Source: Aridibacter famidurans
GTDB taxonomy: Bacteria > Acidobacteriota > Blastocatellia > Pyrinomonadales > Pyrinomonadaceae
Reading direction: 5' to 3'
Assembly: GCA_024103495.1 (NCBI GenBank)
Contig: JAGFIQ010000025.1
Coordinates: forward strand, 1-48,772
Length of the DNA stretch: 48,772 nucleotides
The translations under genes and the position numbers were made by a program. The notes under the pieces were generated by a model. That model did no database searches and was not told where the DNA came from. It worked only from the letters and a program-made list of their open reading frames with translations. The first letter of the stretch is position 1; each line of letters begins with the position of its first letter. Positions 15,254 to 23,222 of the stretch are shown here, in pieces.

Positions 15254-18200
15254 ATGGACAAACAACTAATTGAGAACAGATCGGGGCGTGGCTGGGATGA
15301 ACCTCATATGGAGCTGTCGATCGAACCTAGGGTCACGGATAGCAGCGACTCACGTTTTCGCGAGGAACTTATTGACGATACCCGGGTGCCCGGCGTGTTC
15401 TCGAGAGTTAAAAGAATTGTATCTGGAAACAGAGAACCTCATGTTGGCAATGAAAGCACTCGAGCTGAGGAGCCGACATGTGTCGATACAATACAAAAAC
15501 AAGACCCGGTTTCGCTCCGCATTGTGATCCCCTGGGACTATGCCCCTCCGCGCGACGGGTTTCCGGGACTCATTGCGGATCTCGCGTTTTCCTCTCGGTT
15601 CTACTCTTTTGAACTAATTGCGGATAGGAAGGAGATCGCGATCCAGTTTACGTCCCCCGAAGGTGACCACTCACTGCTGCGTTCGCTGCTTCTTGAGCAT
15701 CTGTCCGGTGCCGGAGTTCTGGAAATAGATCAACTCACGGGTCTCGCGGGCTCCGCTCAAGAACCAAAGTTGCTTGATCTGCAGGATTTTGGACTTCAGC
15801 GACACTGGGTGCTCCCTCTCAAAACTACCTCTGAACTCGACACCGACCCACTGTCCGCATGGGTAGCCGCTACCCATGGTCTTGGGCCGGGCGAATTCGT
15901 GTGTCTGCAGGTCTTCATCGCGCCTGGCGATGAGGAGTGGAAGACCGAGGCTCTGGCGCGGCTTCACCTAACGCGCAGGGGCGCTTTGAGGGTGATCGGG
16001 AAAGTAGAACAGGCCTTGGCCCTTAAGAAACTAAAGGACCCGTTGTTTGCCAGCACGATCCGTCTTGTCGCAGGGTCCGGCACAATTGAGCGCTCGAGAA
16101 GCCTTGTGAACAGAACCCGGGTTTTCCTTCGACAGTTTGCAGTAGGAACAGGAAACGAGCTCGTTCCTCTCAAGGGTATTCAAGGGGATCAGGCCTGGCT
16201 TCGAGATCGATTACTCTCCAGAGGGCCAACGAGGGAGGGAATGCTGCTTACTGACAAAGAGCTTGCCGCGATCGTACGGCTTCCCGACGTGTCCTCCCGA
16301 TCAAGCAGGTTCTCCTATTCCTATAAACGAACCAGGCCGGTTCCCAAAGAAGCTACTTCGGGAGATCTTAAGATCGGCTTCAACGATCATCTTGGTGCGA
16401 AAGTCGGGGTAATGCTTCCGAGCGCAGCGCACAAACTCGTTATCGGGGGGACAGGAATGGGCAAGTCAACGCTGCTGCTCAGGATGATGGTCGAGACAGC
16501 GCGGTCCGGATCAGGCTTTGCGCTTTTCGATCCCCACGGGGACCTCGTCGACGATGTAACTGCCAATCTCCCTGAGGATCGTCTTCAGGATGTGATCCTC
16601 TTCGATCCTTCCAATACATCTGACCCGATAGGATTCAATCTGTTTCAGGCACAGACGACGGCCGAAAAGAGCTTTATCTCATCGGATGTTGTCGCAACAT
16701 TTCGCCGGTTCGCAACCTCCTGGGGCGATGTAATGGAATCGGTTCTCGCAAACTCAACCATTGCTTTGCTCGAAAGTGACGGCCCGAAGACACTCGAAGA
16801 TCTGCGAAGGTTCCTTGTTGACGACTCAGTCCGTACAGAGATACTTGCGACGGTCAAGGACAGAAGAGTCAGGGACTATTTCGGCAGTGAATACAAGCTC
16901 ATAGCAAAGAGATCTCTTTCCTCGGTCCTGATCCGGCTCGATACATTTCTCAGGCAAAAACTTGTCCGGAACATAGTTGGCGGTAACTCCAACTGTCTGA
17001 ACTTTTCGAGCGCCATCAATGAAAAAAGAATTCTCCTTGTAAAACTCGCCGAGGGCCTGATAGGTGAGTCCAACGCCTCACTTCTCGGCACGTTGATGAT
17101 TTCGAAGCTCTACCAGACGGCCCTAACAAGACAGTCGATTGATCAGCAAAAGCGGGCTCTCTTTTCATGTTTCATCGATGAGGCCGCACACTACGCAGGT
17201 ATTCCATCGATGTCCCTGATCCTTTCGAATCTCAGGAAATACGGCATTAATCTCACCTTGGCAACGCAGAGTTTTTCTCAGCTCAGATCGCAAGATGCGT
17301 CACTCGCTGACTCGATCCTGACCAACGTCGGCGCGAGAATTCTGTTTCGGCTCGGTGAAAAGGATGCCGAACTTTTCCAGAGCGGGCTTACGGGTTTTGA
17401 TTCCATTTCGCTTCAGAACCTCTCGGTTGGCGAGGCGGTAGTTCGGATCGGTGAGCCGCAATCCGCATTTAATCTCACGACCTTACCCGTTAGTGAAGTA
17501 ACGCGGTCTGTGCTTACTCAAAGGATCGAGCAGATCAAAAGGAACAATGTTGCCTCCTTTACGAGAGAAGAGCCGGACGTTACCCCGGAAAAAATAGTAG
17601 GGAGCTCTCAAGATCTCGCAGCCCTCGAACCGAGTAAATCAGCGGCAGTTGATAGACCGACGCCTTCGGGAAAGGACGACCGCTCGACTCAATTGGACCA
17701 AGGGCCAACTCAGCCTGTAAGACAAGAAGACATCTCAGTCCAAAGCGCGCCGACAAAAGGGCAGGGAAGCGAACATCACCGAAAACTCCAGGCCTTGATC
17801 GCACGAGTGGCAGAATCGTATGGATATGAAGCCAAGATCGAATGCAAGGTGGATCACGGCTGCGTTGATGTGGCAATTGACACGGGCGAGAAGTTCATAG
17901 CCTGCGAGATCTCCGTCACCACTAATCGCTATGAAGCCGTCAACATTAGAAAGTGTCTCACCGCGGGCTTCGATGAAGTCGTCGTTATCGCGGCGAACCG
18001 AAAAAAGGTAAAGCGACTTGAGGGATCTGTCAAAGCTGCCCTCGCGGGCATCCCACGGGCCCGATACACGATCACGGATCTTGGGTCATTTCTTTCTTAC
18101 CTTGGTAGATCCTCGAACCAGGATGCAGCGAGCGGCAACTGTGAAGTGAATGCCCGGATGACCCTCGAAGAAGCAAGCAAGCTCCTCGGAGTGAGCTCAT

Positions 18201-18424
18201 CCACTCTGTACCGATGGGTGAGACTCCGGCGTGTCCCATTCTATAAGGTCGGTCGCCAGTACAGATTCGATCGGAATGAACTTCTTCTGCTTGGTCGGCA
18301 CCTTCCGGAGACCCTAAAGAAGCAGCCAGGTCACGAGTTGAAGGCGGTGAGTTTTGGAAGGCGCGGCTCGCGGCGAAAGAAGAAAGACAATGAGCGCTAT
18401 CAAAAAATGCTCGGGTTGGATTAG
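15254..18424 (+). CDS. HerA/VirD4-like ATPase fused to nuclease-fold-like and excisionase-type HTH domains
   Basis: From the ATG at 15254 the product has 1,056 residues. Residues 1-350 are a long N-terminal region of unknown fold. The motor domain has Walker A GGTGMGKST (about 398-406), the coupling-protein strand FALFDPHGDLVDDV, Walker B FIDEAAHYAG (about 640) and TNVGARILFRLGEKDAELF. After a disordered linker comes CVDVAIDTGEKFIACEISVTT (about 869-890), which looks like the D...ExS core of a PD-(D/E)xK fold. The end (about 968-1016) is a MerR/excisionase-type HTH (MTLEEASKLLGVSSSTLYRWV...GRQYRFDRNEL). The start is uncertain: the frame is open back to 15059 and no ribosome binding site precedes 15254. 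The integrase follows 47 nt later. Confidence 0.78.
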   Translation: MDKQLIENRSGRGWDEPHMELSIEPRVTDSSDSRFREELIDDTRVPGVFSRVKRIVSGNREPHVGNESTRAEEPTCVDTIQKQDPVSLRIVIPWDYAPPRDGFPGLIADLAFSSRFYSFELIADRKEIAIQFTSPEGDHSLLRSLLLEHLSGAGVLEIDQLTGLAGSAQEPKLLDLQDFGLQRHWVLPLKTTSELDTDPLSAWVAATHGLGPGEFVCLQVFIAPGDEEWKTEALARLHLTRRGALRVIGKVEQALALKKLKDPLFASTIRLVAGSGTIERSRSLVNRTRVFLRQFAVGTGNELVPLKGIQGDQAWLRDRLLSRGPTREGMLLTDKELAAIVRLPDVSSRSSRFSYSYKRTRPVPKEATSGDLKIGFNDHLGAKVGVMLPSAAHKLVIGGTGMGKSTLLLRMMVETARSGSGFALFDPHGDLVDDVTANLPEDRLQDVILFDPSNTSDPIGFNLFQAQTTAEKSFISSDVVATFRRFATSWGDVMESVLANSTIALLESDGPKTLEDLRRFLVDDSVRTEILATVKDRRVRDYFGSEYKLIAKRSLSSVLIRLDTFLRQKLVRNIVGGNSNCLNFSSAINEKRILLVKLAEGLIGESNASLLGTLMISKLYQTALTRQSIDQQKRALFSCFIDEAAHYAGIPSMSLILSNLRKYGINLTLATQSFSQLRSQDASLADSILTNVGARILFRLGEKDAELFQSGLTGFDSISLQNLSVGEAVVRIGEPQSAFNLTTLPVSEVTRSVLTQRIEQIKRNNVASFTREEPDVTPEKIVGSSQDLAALEPSKSAAVDRPTPSGKDDRSTQLDQGPTQPVRQEDISVQSAPTKGQGSEHHRKLQALIARVAESYGYEAKIECKVDHGCVDVAIDTGEKFIACEISVTTNRYEAVNIRKCLTAGFDEVVVIAANRKKVKRLEGSVKAALAGIPRARYTITDLGSFLSYLGRSSNQDAASGNCEVNARMTLEEASKLLGVSSSTLYRWVRLRRVPFYKVGRQYRFDRNELLLLGRHLPETLKKQPGHELKAVSFGRRGSRRKKKDNERYQKMLGLD

Positions 18425-18471
18425 TATCGGGTTGCCCGATCCTTCACACGGCGTAAACAAGGAGGAGGCAA

Positions 18472-19539
18472 ATGAGCGTAAGAAAACGAAAGGACACAGG
18501 TCGCTGGATCTGTGATTTTTACTACAACGGCGAGCGGATTGTCAGAACATTGAAGTTCGCCCGGACCAAACGACAGGCCGAGCAAGCTGAGGCCGTTCTT
18601 ATGAGCGAGGTGTTTCAGCAGGCATACGGCATAGCGAAGGCGCCGGATCGGAAGTTTGAAGATTTTGTTGTCGAAACTTTTCTTCCCTATTCGGAGACAA
18701 ACAAGAAATCGTTTCGATGCGATGTACAGATCTGTAAAGTGCTGGTGAGTCATTTCAAAGGTACATTCCTGAGGAACTTCACGCCGCAGATGATCGAAAA
18801 CTTCAAACAGGTCTTCTTCAAGAAACCGACCCGGCATGGCAAAAGACGTAGCCCGGCAACGGTTAACTATCACCTAAGCGTACTTTCCAAGATCTTCTCG
18901 ATGGCGATCGATCAGGACGTCCTCGAAGTAAATCCGTGTAAACGGGTGAAGAGGCTCCGTCTCGAAAACCAGAGGATGAGGGTGCTCTCGGAATCGGAAG
19001 AGGAGGCGTTGCTCGAAGCGGTCGGACCGTACACGCTGCTCAGGCACGTTATCGTAGTGGCACTGAATACGGGTCTGAGAAAAGGCGAGATCCTGGCATT
19101 GAAGTGGGACGATATTGACTTCGAAAGAGAGGTGATGATAGTGAAGAAATCAAAATCGGGAAGGCCGCGGATCGTACCGCTCAATAACTCGGTTCTCGAG
19201 ATCCTTGGCGGCAGACAGCGAAACTCCCGATTTGTCTTTCCAAACCCTAAAACGGGTAAACGTCTAAAAGACGTCAAGCGCAGCTTCTCAACCGCGTTAC
19301 GGAATGCGGGGATCAAGGACTTCCGCTTCCATGATCTGCGTCATACCGCAGCGACAAGAATGGCTGATAGAGGGGCGGACGCTTTTACACTAATGAAGAT
19401 ACTGGGTCATTCGGATATCAGAATGACTTCCAGATACACCCATGCTACGGACAGGGCGATACATCAGGCCGTCCGCAAACTGGACAAAATTTCGGGTTTT
19501 AGCAACGTATTGGCAACGGAGAGGGGTATGAGTAAATGA
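18472..19539 (+). CDS. int: Tyrosine recombinase (site-specific integrase)
   Basis: The product has 355 residues. An Arm-type N-terminus (RKRKDTGRWICDFYYNG) and a SAM-like core-binding domain precede a complete catalytic domain. It contains R203 in NTGLRKGEILALKW, the beta-hairpin lysine region KKSKSGRPRIVPL, H287-x-x-R290 in HDLRHTAATR, H313 in LGHSDI and the nucleophile Y322 in SRYTH. It should integrate and excise the surrounding element. An AAGGAGGAGG-type site lies just before the ATG. The stop is 26-29 nt from the tRNA-Thr 3' end, the usual position of an integrase next to its attachment site. The HTH at the end of the preceding ATPase could act as the excisionase. Confidence 0.93.
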   Translation: MSVRKRKDTGRWICDFYYNGERIVRTLKFARTKRQAEQAEAVLMSEVFQQAYGIAKAPDRKFEDFVVETFLPYSETNKKSFRCDVQICKVLVSHFKGTFLRNFTPQMIENFKQVFFKKPTRHGKRRSPATVNYHLSVLSKIFSMAIDQDVLEVNPCKRVKRLRLENQRMRVLSESEEEALLEAVGPYTLLRHVIVVALNTGLRKGEILALKWDDIDFEREVMIVKKSKSGRPRIVPLNNSVLEILGGRQRNSRFVFPNPKTGKRLKDVKRSFSTALRNAGIKDFRFHDLRHTAATRMADRGADAFTLMKILGHSDIRMTSRYTHATDRAIHQAVRKLDKISGFSNVLATERGMSK

Positions 19540-19564
19540 TCGGATCCGTAAGTTGTTGAGAACA

Positions 19565-19641
<77 letters not shown>

Positions 19642-19751
19642 TTTTTGCGAACTGGCGAGGATTGCGGCAAGAGAAAAGACTACAAAATGACCAAACGATG
19701 TGCAAGGGAATGGATGCGTTCGGGATTTGTGTTTAACAATGTAAAAAAGCA

Positions 19752-19781
19752 TTGACGTACGTTGTGACGAAACGTTAGGAT
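19752..19781 (+). promoter_or_regulatory. Possible sigma-70-type promoter
   Basis: TTGACG (19752-19757) and TAGGAT (19776-19781) with an 18-nt spacer lie 108 nt before the GTG start at 19890. The -35 box is good and the -10 moderate. Confidence 0.45.
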
Positions 19782-19889
19782 ATGAATAGCCGTTTTGCGG
19801 CCAAACCGTTTTCCATTCCGTTATGCCGACCGGCAGATCCACAAAACGGATTCAATATCCCCAGGTTAAATTCGCACAAGGAGAATCTC

Positions 19890-20894
19890 GTGAGACTTCA
19901 TTCATCATTCGCCAAGAACTTTGTTTTCACGCTGGCGCTAGTATTGACCGCAGCTACATCGGCGGTTTCCCAACAGGCTGACCTGAGCAAGAAACTCGAC
20001 TCCGCCGCGATCGTAGTCCCTGCTTCCAGCATGGACCGGCCGCTAACAGTAGTAGGAGACAATGACCTGTACTGCGCCGGATTCGTTCAGAACTCTCCTA
20101 TATCTACGAGCACCGAGATCGTGGGAGCGGAGAACGAGAAGGACCAGCACATTTTCTTCCAGGGCGATCTGCTTTATATCAACTCAGGTTCGTCCAGCGG
20201 CGTTAGCGAAGGGGATATGTTCTCCGTCGTCAGACCCCGCGGAGAGGTTGATACGGACTGGACCCGGAAGGGCGACCTTGGTTTCTACGTCCAGGAAGTA
20301 GGTGCAGTTGAGGTCAAAAGGGTAATGCGGGATGTGTCCGTCGTAAGCGTCAAGACGTCGTGCTCGACGCTTCTTCTTGGCGATCTCCTGGTTCCGATAC
20401 CCCAGCGAACGAGCCCCATGTTCGCTTACCGGGGAGAGTTCGACAGGTTCTCCGCACCTTCAGGAAAAGCGTCCGGAATGATCTTCATGGCGCGCGACAA
20501 TGCCGAGGTCCTTGGCCAGAATCAAATAGTCTACGTAGACCTGGGGAGCGAAGACGGGGTGAGCGTAGGCGACGTCATGACCATCTTCAGGCCGCTCGGA
20601 ACAGGAAACATCCACAAGAAGGTGCTGAAGGAGTCGATCGACAACAAGGAAGACGGTTACGAGAGCGATCGGTACGAAGGCGGTCATTTCTCCAACCAGG
20701 CGGCAAGGAAGAAAGGTTCGGAAGGCGGAGGCGCTGTCGTGACATCAGAGAACGCGAAATCGCGAAGGCCGTCCGACCTTCGACGGATCGTGGGCGAGCT
20801 GATGGTTTTGAACGTGAAGGAAAGGACCGCGACCGCTATCATCGTTCGGAATTCATCCGAGATCCATCCCGGTGATCGCGTCGAGATCAAATAA
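19890..20894 (+). CDS. Secreted protein with two FlgT-C/SH3-like repeats
   Basis: I read this from a GTG at 19890 because AAGGAG (19878-19883) precedes it and a signal peptide follows (FAKNFVFTLALVLTAATSAVSQQ); the product is then 334 residues. The mature protein has two similar units: GDLLYINSGSSSGVSEGDMFSVVRP and, about 110 residues later, QIVYVDLGSEDGVSVGDVMTIFRP. A third partial unit sits at the end (ATAIIVRNSSEIHPGDRVE). This pattern, a strand with GxxxGVxxGD followed by a strand, resembles the C-terminal domain of FlgT and related outer-envelope proteins. No enzyme residues are visible. It is likely a periplasmic or outer-membrane-associated structural protein and is transcribed alone. 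Confidence 0.7.
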   Translation: MRLHSSFAKNFVFTLALVLTAATSAVSQQADLSKKLDSAAIVVPASSMDRPLTVVGDNDLYCAGFVQNSPISTSTEIVGAENEKDQHIFFQGDLLYINSGSSSGVSEGDMFSVVRPRGEVDTDWTRKGDLGFYVQEVGAVEVKRVMRDVSVVSVKTSCSTLLLGDLLVPIPQRTSPMFAYRGEFDRFSAPSGKASGMIFMARDNAEVLGQNQIVYVDLGSEDGVSVGDVMTIFRPLGTGNIHKKVLKESIDNKEDGYESDRYEGGHFSNQAARKKGSEGGGAVVTSENAKSRRPSDLRRIVGELMVLNVKERTATAIIVRNSSEIHPGDRVEIK

Positions 20895-20916
20895 ATTCAC
20901 ACTCACGAAAATCCTT

Positions 20917-21606
20917 TCAGGCGGCTTTTTCGGCCGCCTTTTTCTTGCTCTCCTCGTAAAAGAAACGGAAGTACCCGTACATCGACCAGCACGCTGTAAA
21001 CACAGCGATCCACAGGGATCCCCTGCCCACGAGATAGCCGAAGACCTTCCAGTCGTTCGCGGTAAGTGAGAGATCAAAGAGGTTGCGGAAAGCGGTCTGC
21101 ACTTCCGCCACTTGCCAGAATGCGGACGGCAGCTGCCATCCGAAGTTGGAGACAGGAGGCGGCGAGTTCGCTGCGGCAACAAGAAGCGCCACGATCGCGA
21201 TGCACTGGAACCACATCTTGACCTTGCCGACGGATTGAGCCGAGATCACGATCCCTTCCGTCGCCGCTACCGACCTGAGTCCCGTTACGACGAACTCGCG
21301 CCCCAGAATGATAACGACCGCCCACGCGGGCGCGAGGTGTTTTTCAACGAGGACGATCAGTGCCGCCGAAACGAGTAGTTTGTCAGCGATCGGGTCGAGA
21401 AGCGCGCCGAACTTGGAAACCTGTTTTCGTCTCCTGGCGAGATGGCCGTCCAAAATATCCGTTAACGTAGCGACAAGGAAAATGGCTATCGCGAGCGCAT
21501 AGCTCTGAATCCCGAACCACTTCTCCGAAAATGGGGTCAGCAGCACGACGACCAGTATCGGTACGAGAAAGATCCGGGCAAGGGTAAGGTAGTTCGGTAG
21601 GTTCAC
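20917..21606 (-). CDS. pgsA: CDP-diacylglycerol-glycerol-3-phosphate 3-phosphatidyltransferase
   Basis: The product has 229 residues with several membrane helices. The CDP-alcohol phosphotransferase motif is complete: D50, D53-G54-x2-A57-R58-x8-G67-x3-D71-x3-D75, in TDILDGHLARRRKQVSKFGALLDPIAD. The start MNLPNYLTLARIFLVPILV is typical of PgsA. It makes phosphatidylglycerol phosphate from CDP-diacylglycerol in the inner membrane. It is somewhat longer than usual because of an insertion of about 45 residues before the last helix (about 150-195), which looks loop-like with few charged positions. The lysine-rich end (SKKKAAEKAA) is cytosolic. Confidence 0.88.
   Translation of the reverse strand: MNLPNYLTLARIFLVPILVVVLLTPFSEKWFGIQSYALAIAIFLVATLTDILDGHLARRRKQVSKFGALLDPIADKLLVSAALIVLVEKHLAPAWAVVIILGREFVVTGLRSVAATEGIVISAQSVGKVKMWFQCIAIVALLVAAANSPPPVSNFGWQLPSAFWQVAEVQTAFRNLFDLSLTANDWKVFGYLVGRGSLWIAVFTACWSMYGYFRFFYEESKKKAAEKAA
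20919..20946 (+). terminator. Terminator shared by converging genes
   Basis: AGGCGGC (20919-20925) pairs with GCCGCCT (20933-20939) and is followed by TTTTTCTT on the plus strand. The stem overlaps the last codons and stop of pgsA on the minus strand. It closes the secreted-repeat gene. Confidence 0.75.
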
Positions 21607-21685
21607 GTCTTATGCCGTCGATGGGTCGATTGAATAGCAGTTTAGGGTTGGTCCCTGAAAGGTGTCAAGAATGGCTTCGATTCAA

Positions 21686-21714
21686 CAAAAAAGCGGGCCC
21701 TCGAAAGGACCCGC
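21686..21714 (-). terminator. Terminator after the DUF1800-DUF1501 operon
   Basis: On the minus strand GCGGGTCCT pairs with AGGGCCCGC (one mismatch; 21693-21714 on the plus strand) and is followed by TTTTTT. It lies 22 nt after the DUF1501 stop. Confidence 0.75.
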
Positions 21715-21735
21715 AAACGATCGTTTATCGGGATT

Positions 21736-23217
21736 CTAAAGCATAAACCCGAGATCCGTCGATGAGAAACTTCCGATGTTCGGGAACACCGTCTGAAGAT
21801 CTTCTTCGGGAAGCCCAAACCACCTGGCAAGTGTCGCTGCGTACTGTTCGACCGATGCGGTAGGTATCCAGCGGCCGCGGGCGTTTGCCGTGTTGTTGGT
21901 CGCGTCGTCGGGACCGTCGATCGTGAGATTCGGGAAGGGAGTGCCGTTTGACGTGTTCACGCCGTAGAAATCGCCGCCATCTACCGAATCGCCTAGTATG
22001 AAAAGGTGATTCGACCAACCGTGGTCGCTCCCTACTGAACCGCCCGTGCCGGCCGGATTCATCGTTCGGCCGAAATCGGTCATCATGAAAGTCGTCACAT
22101 CGGCCGATTTGCCTTGTACGACCATTTCGTCGTAGAACGCCCGCACGGCCTGGCTGACCTCGCCGAGATTGTTGGTCTGCGCTCCAAGCTGATTGTTGTG
22201 GGTGTCGAAACCGCCGCGCTCTACATAGAAGATCTGACGGTCGACGTTCAGGTCGGCCTGCTTCTTGATAAGTCTTGCAACCTGGCGGAGCTGCCTTCCG
22301 ATCGAGGTGTTAGGGAAAGGAACGGTAACTTCCTGGTACGTCGCAAGCGCCGAGTTTGCAGCGATCGCCGAGTCGGTTATCGCACTTGCCGCGTCGACGT
22401 AGTTGTTGTCCCTGTCTATTGCGCGCAGCTGGTTGAAAGCCTGAAGCCGCGCCTGCGAAATCTGATCGTCGCCGAACCCGATCGGATTGAGCACCTCGTT
22501 CAGAGGCGTTCCCGCGTCCGCGATCGCGAGCGGCTGAGTAGATTGTCCCGACGTGAACAACTGCGAGCCGTCTATAGAGGTGATCATCGGAACAAGACCG
22601 TTCGGGTTGCTGGCAAGTGTCATCTCATCAGAGACCCTTCCGCCCCATCCCGTGAACGAGAAGGTATCGGAGCGGCCGGCGTGGAACTGGTAGACCTGGT
22701 CCAGGTGCGAGAAGAGCTGATAAGGCTTGCTGACCGAGTTGTTTTGATATTGTGCCTTTGTCATCGGGCTGACGAGGGTTCCGACATTTGTCGCAAATGC
22801 GAGCCTGCCTTGAGCCCAGAGCTCGTGGATTCCGTTGTTGCCTCCCGTGACCGGGCCTAATGCCGGATGGAGCCCGTATGACAATCCGCCCATTCTGGGC
22901 ACTGATATCGGAAGCAGCTGGCTTTGAGCGATGGCCAGACCCTGAGGCGCTCTCGCGGCGGCATAGGCAGAGTAGTTGCTGATCGTCGCGCTGTTGTGGT
23001 TCGGCACGATCATGTTATTCCCGTCGTTTCCGCCTCCGAGAAACACGCACACGAGTGCCTTATAGCCTGTACCGAGCGATCCCTTTCGCTGCCGGTTTCC
23101 TTCGACCTTCTGCGCAAGCGCGGTCATGAGGCCAAAATGGTGGACCTGAGTTGCGAAGGCTGTCATGCCAAGGGCGCAACCGGCAGTTTTTATGAATTTC
23201 CTTCTGGATTCTCTCAT
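21736..23217 (-). CDS. DUF1501 family protein, Tat-exported
   Basis: The product has 493 residues. It begins with a textbook twin-arginine signal SRRKFIK, a hydrophobic stretch and ...LAQK. The first folded part reads ALVCVFLGGGNDGNNMIVP, as in DUF1501 (sulfatase-like/alkaline phosphatase-like) proteins, with GGFDTHNNQ and MTDFGRTMNPAGTGGSVGSDHGWSNHLFILGD further on. I chose the ATG at 23217 because a GAGG lies 8 nt before it; a GTG at 23226 overlaps the upstream stop and is also possible. It forms an operon with the DUF1800 gene. This pair is widespread in Acidobacteriota and Planctomycetota and its role is unproven. Confidence 0.9.
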   Translation of the reverse strand: MRESRRKFIKTAGCALGMTAFATQVHHFGLMTALAQKVEGNRQRKGSLGTGYKALVCVFLGGGNDGNNMIVPNHNSATISNYSAYAAARAPQGLAIAQSQLLPISVPRMGGLSYGLHPALGPVTGGNNGIHELWAQGRLAFATNVGTLVSPMTKAQYQNNSVSKPYQLFSHLDQVYQFHAGRSDTFSFTGWGGRVSDEMTLASNPNGLVPMITSIDGSQLFTSGQSTQPLAIADAGTPLNEVLNPIGFGDDQISQARLQAFNQLRAIDRDNNYVDAASAITDSAIAANSALATYQEVTVPFPNTSIGRQLRQVARLIKKQADLNVDRQIFYVERGGFDTHNNQLGAQTNNLGEVSQAVRAFYDEMVVQGKSADVTTFMMTDFGRTMNPAGTGGSVGSDHGWSNHLFILGDSVDGGDFYGVNTSNGTPFPNLTIDGPDDATNNTANARGRWIPTASVEQYAATLARWFGLPEEDLQTVFPNIGSFSSTDLGFML

Positions 23218-23222
23218 CTGGT

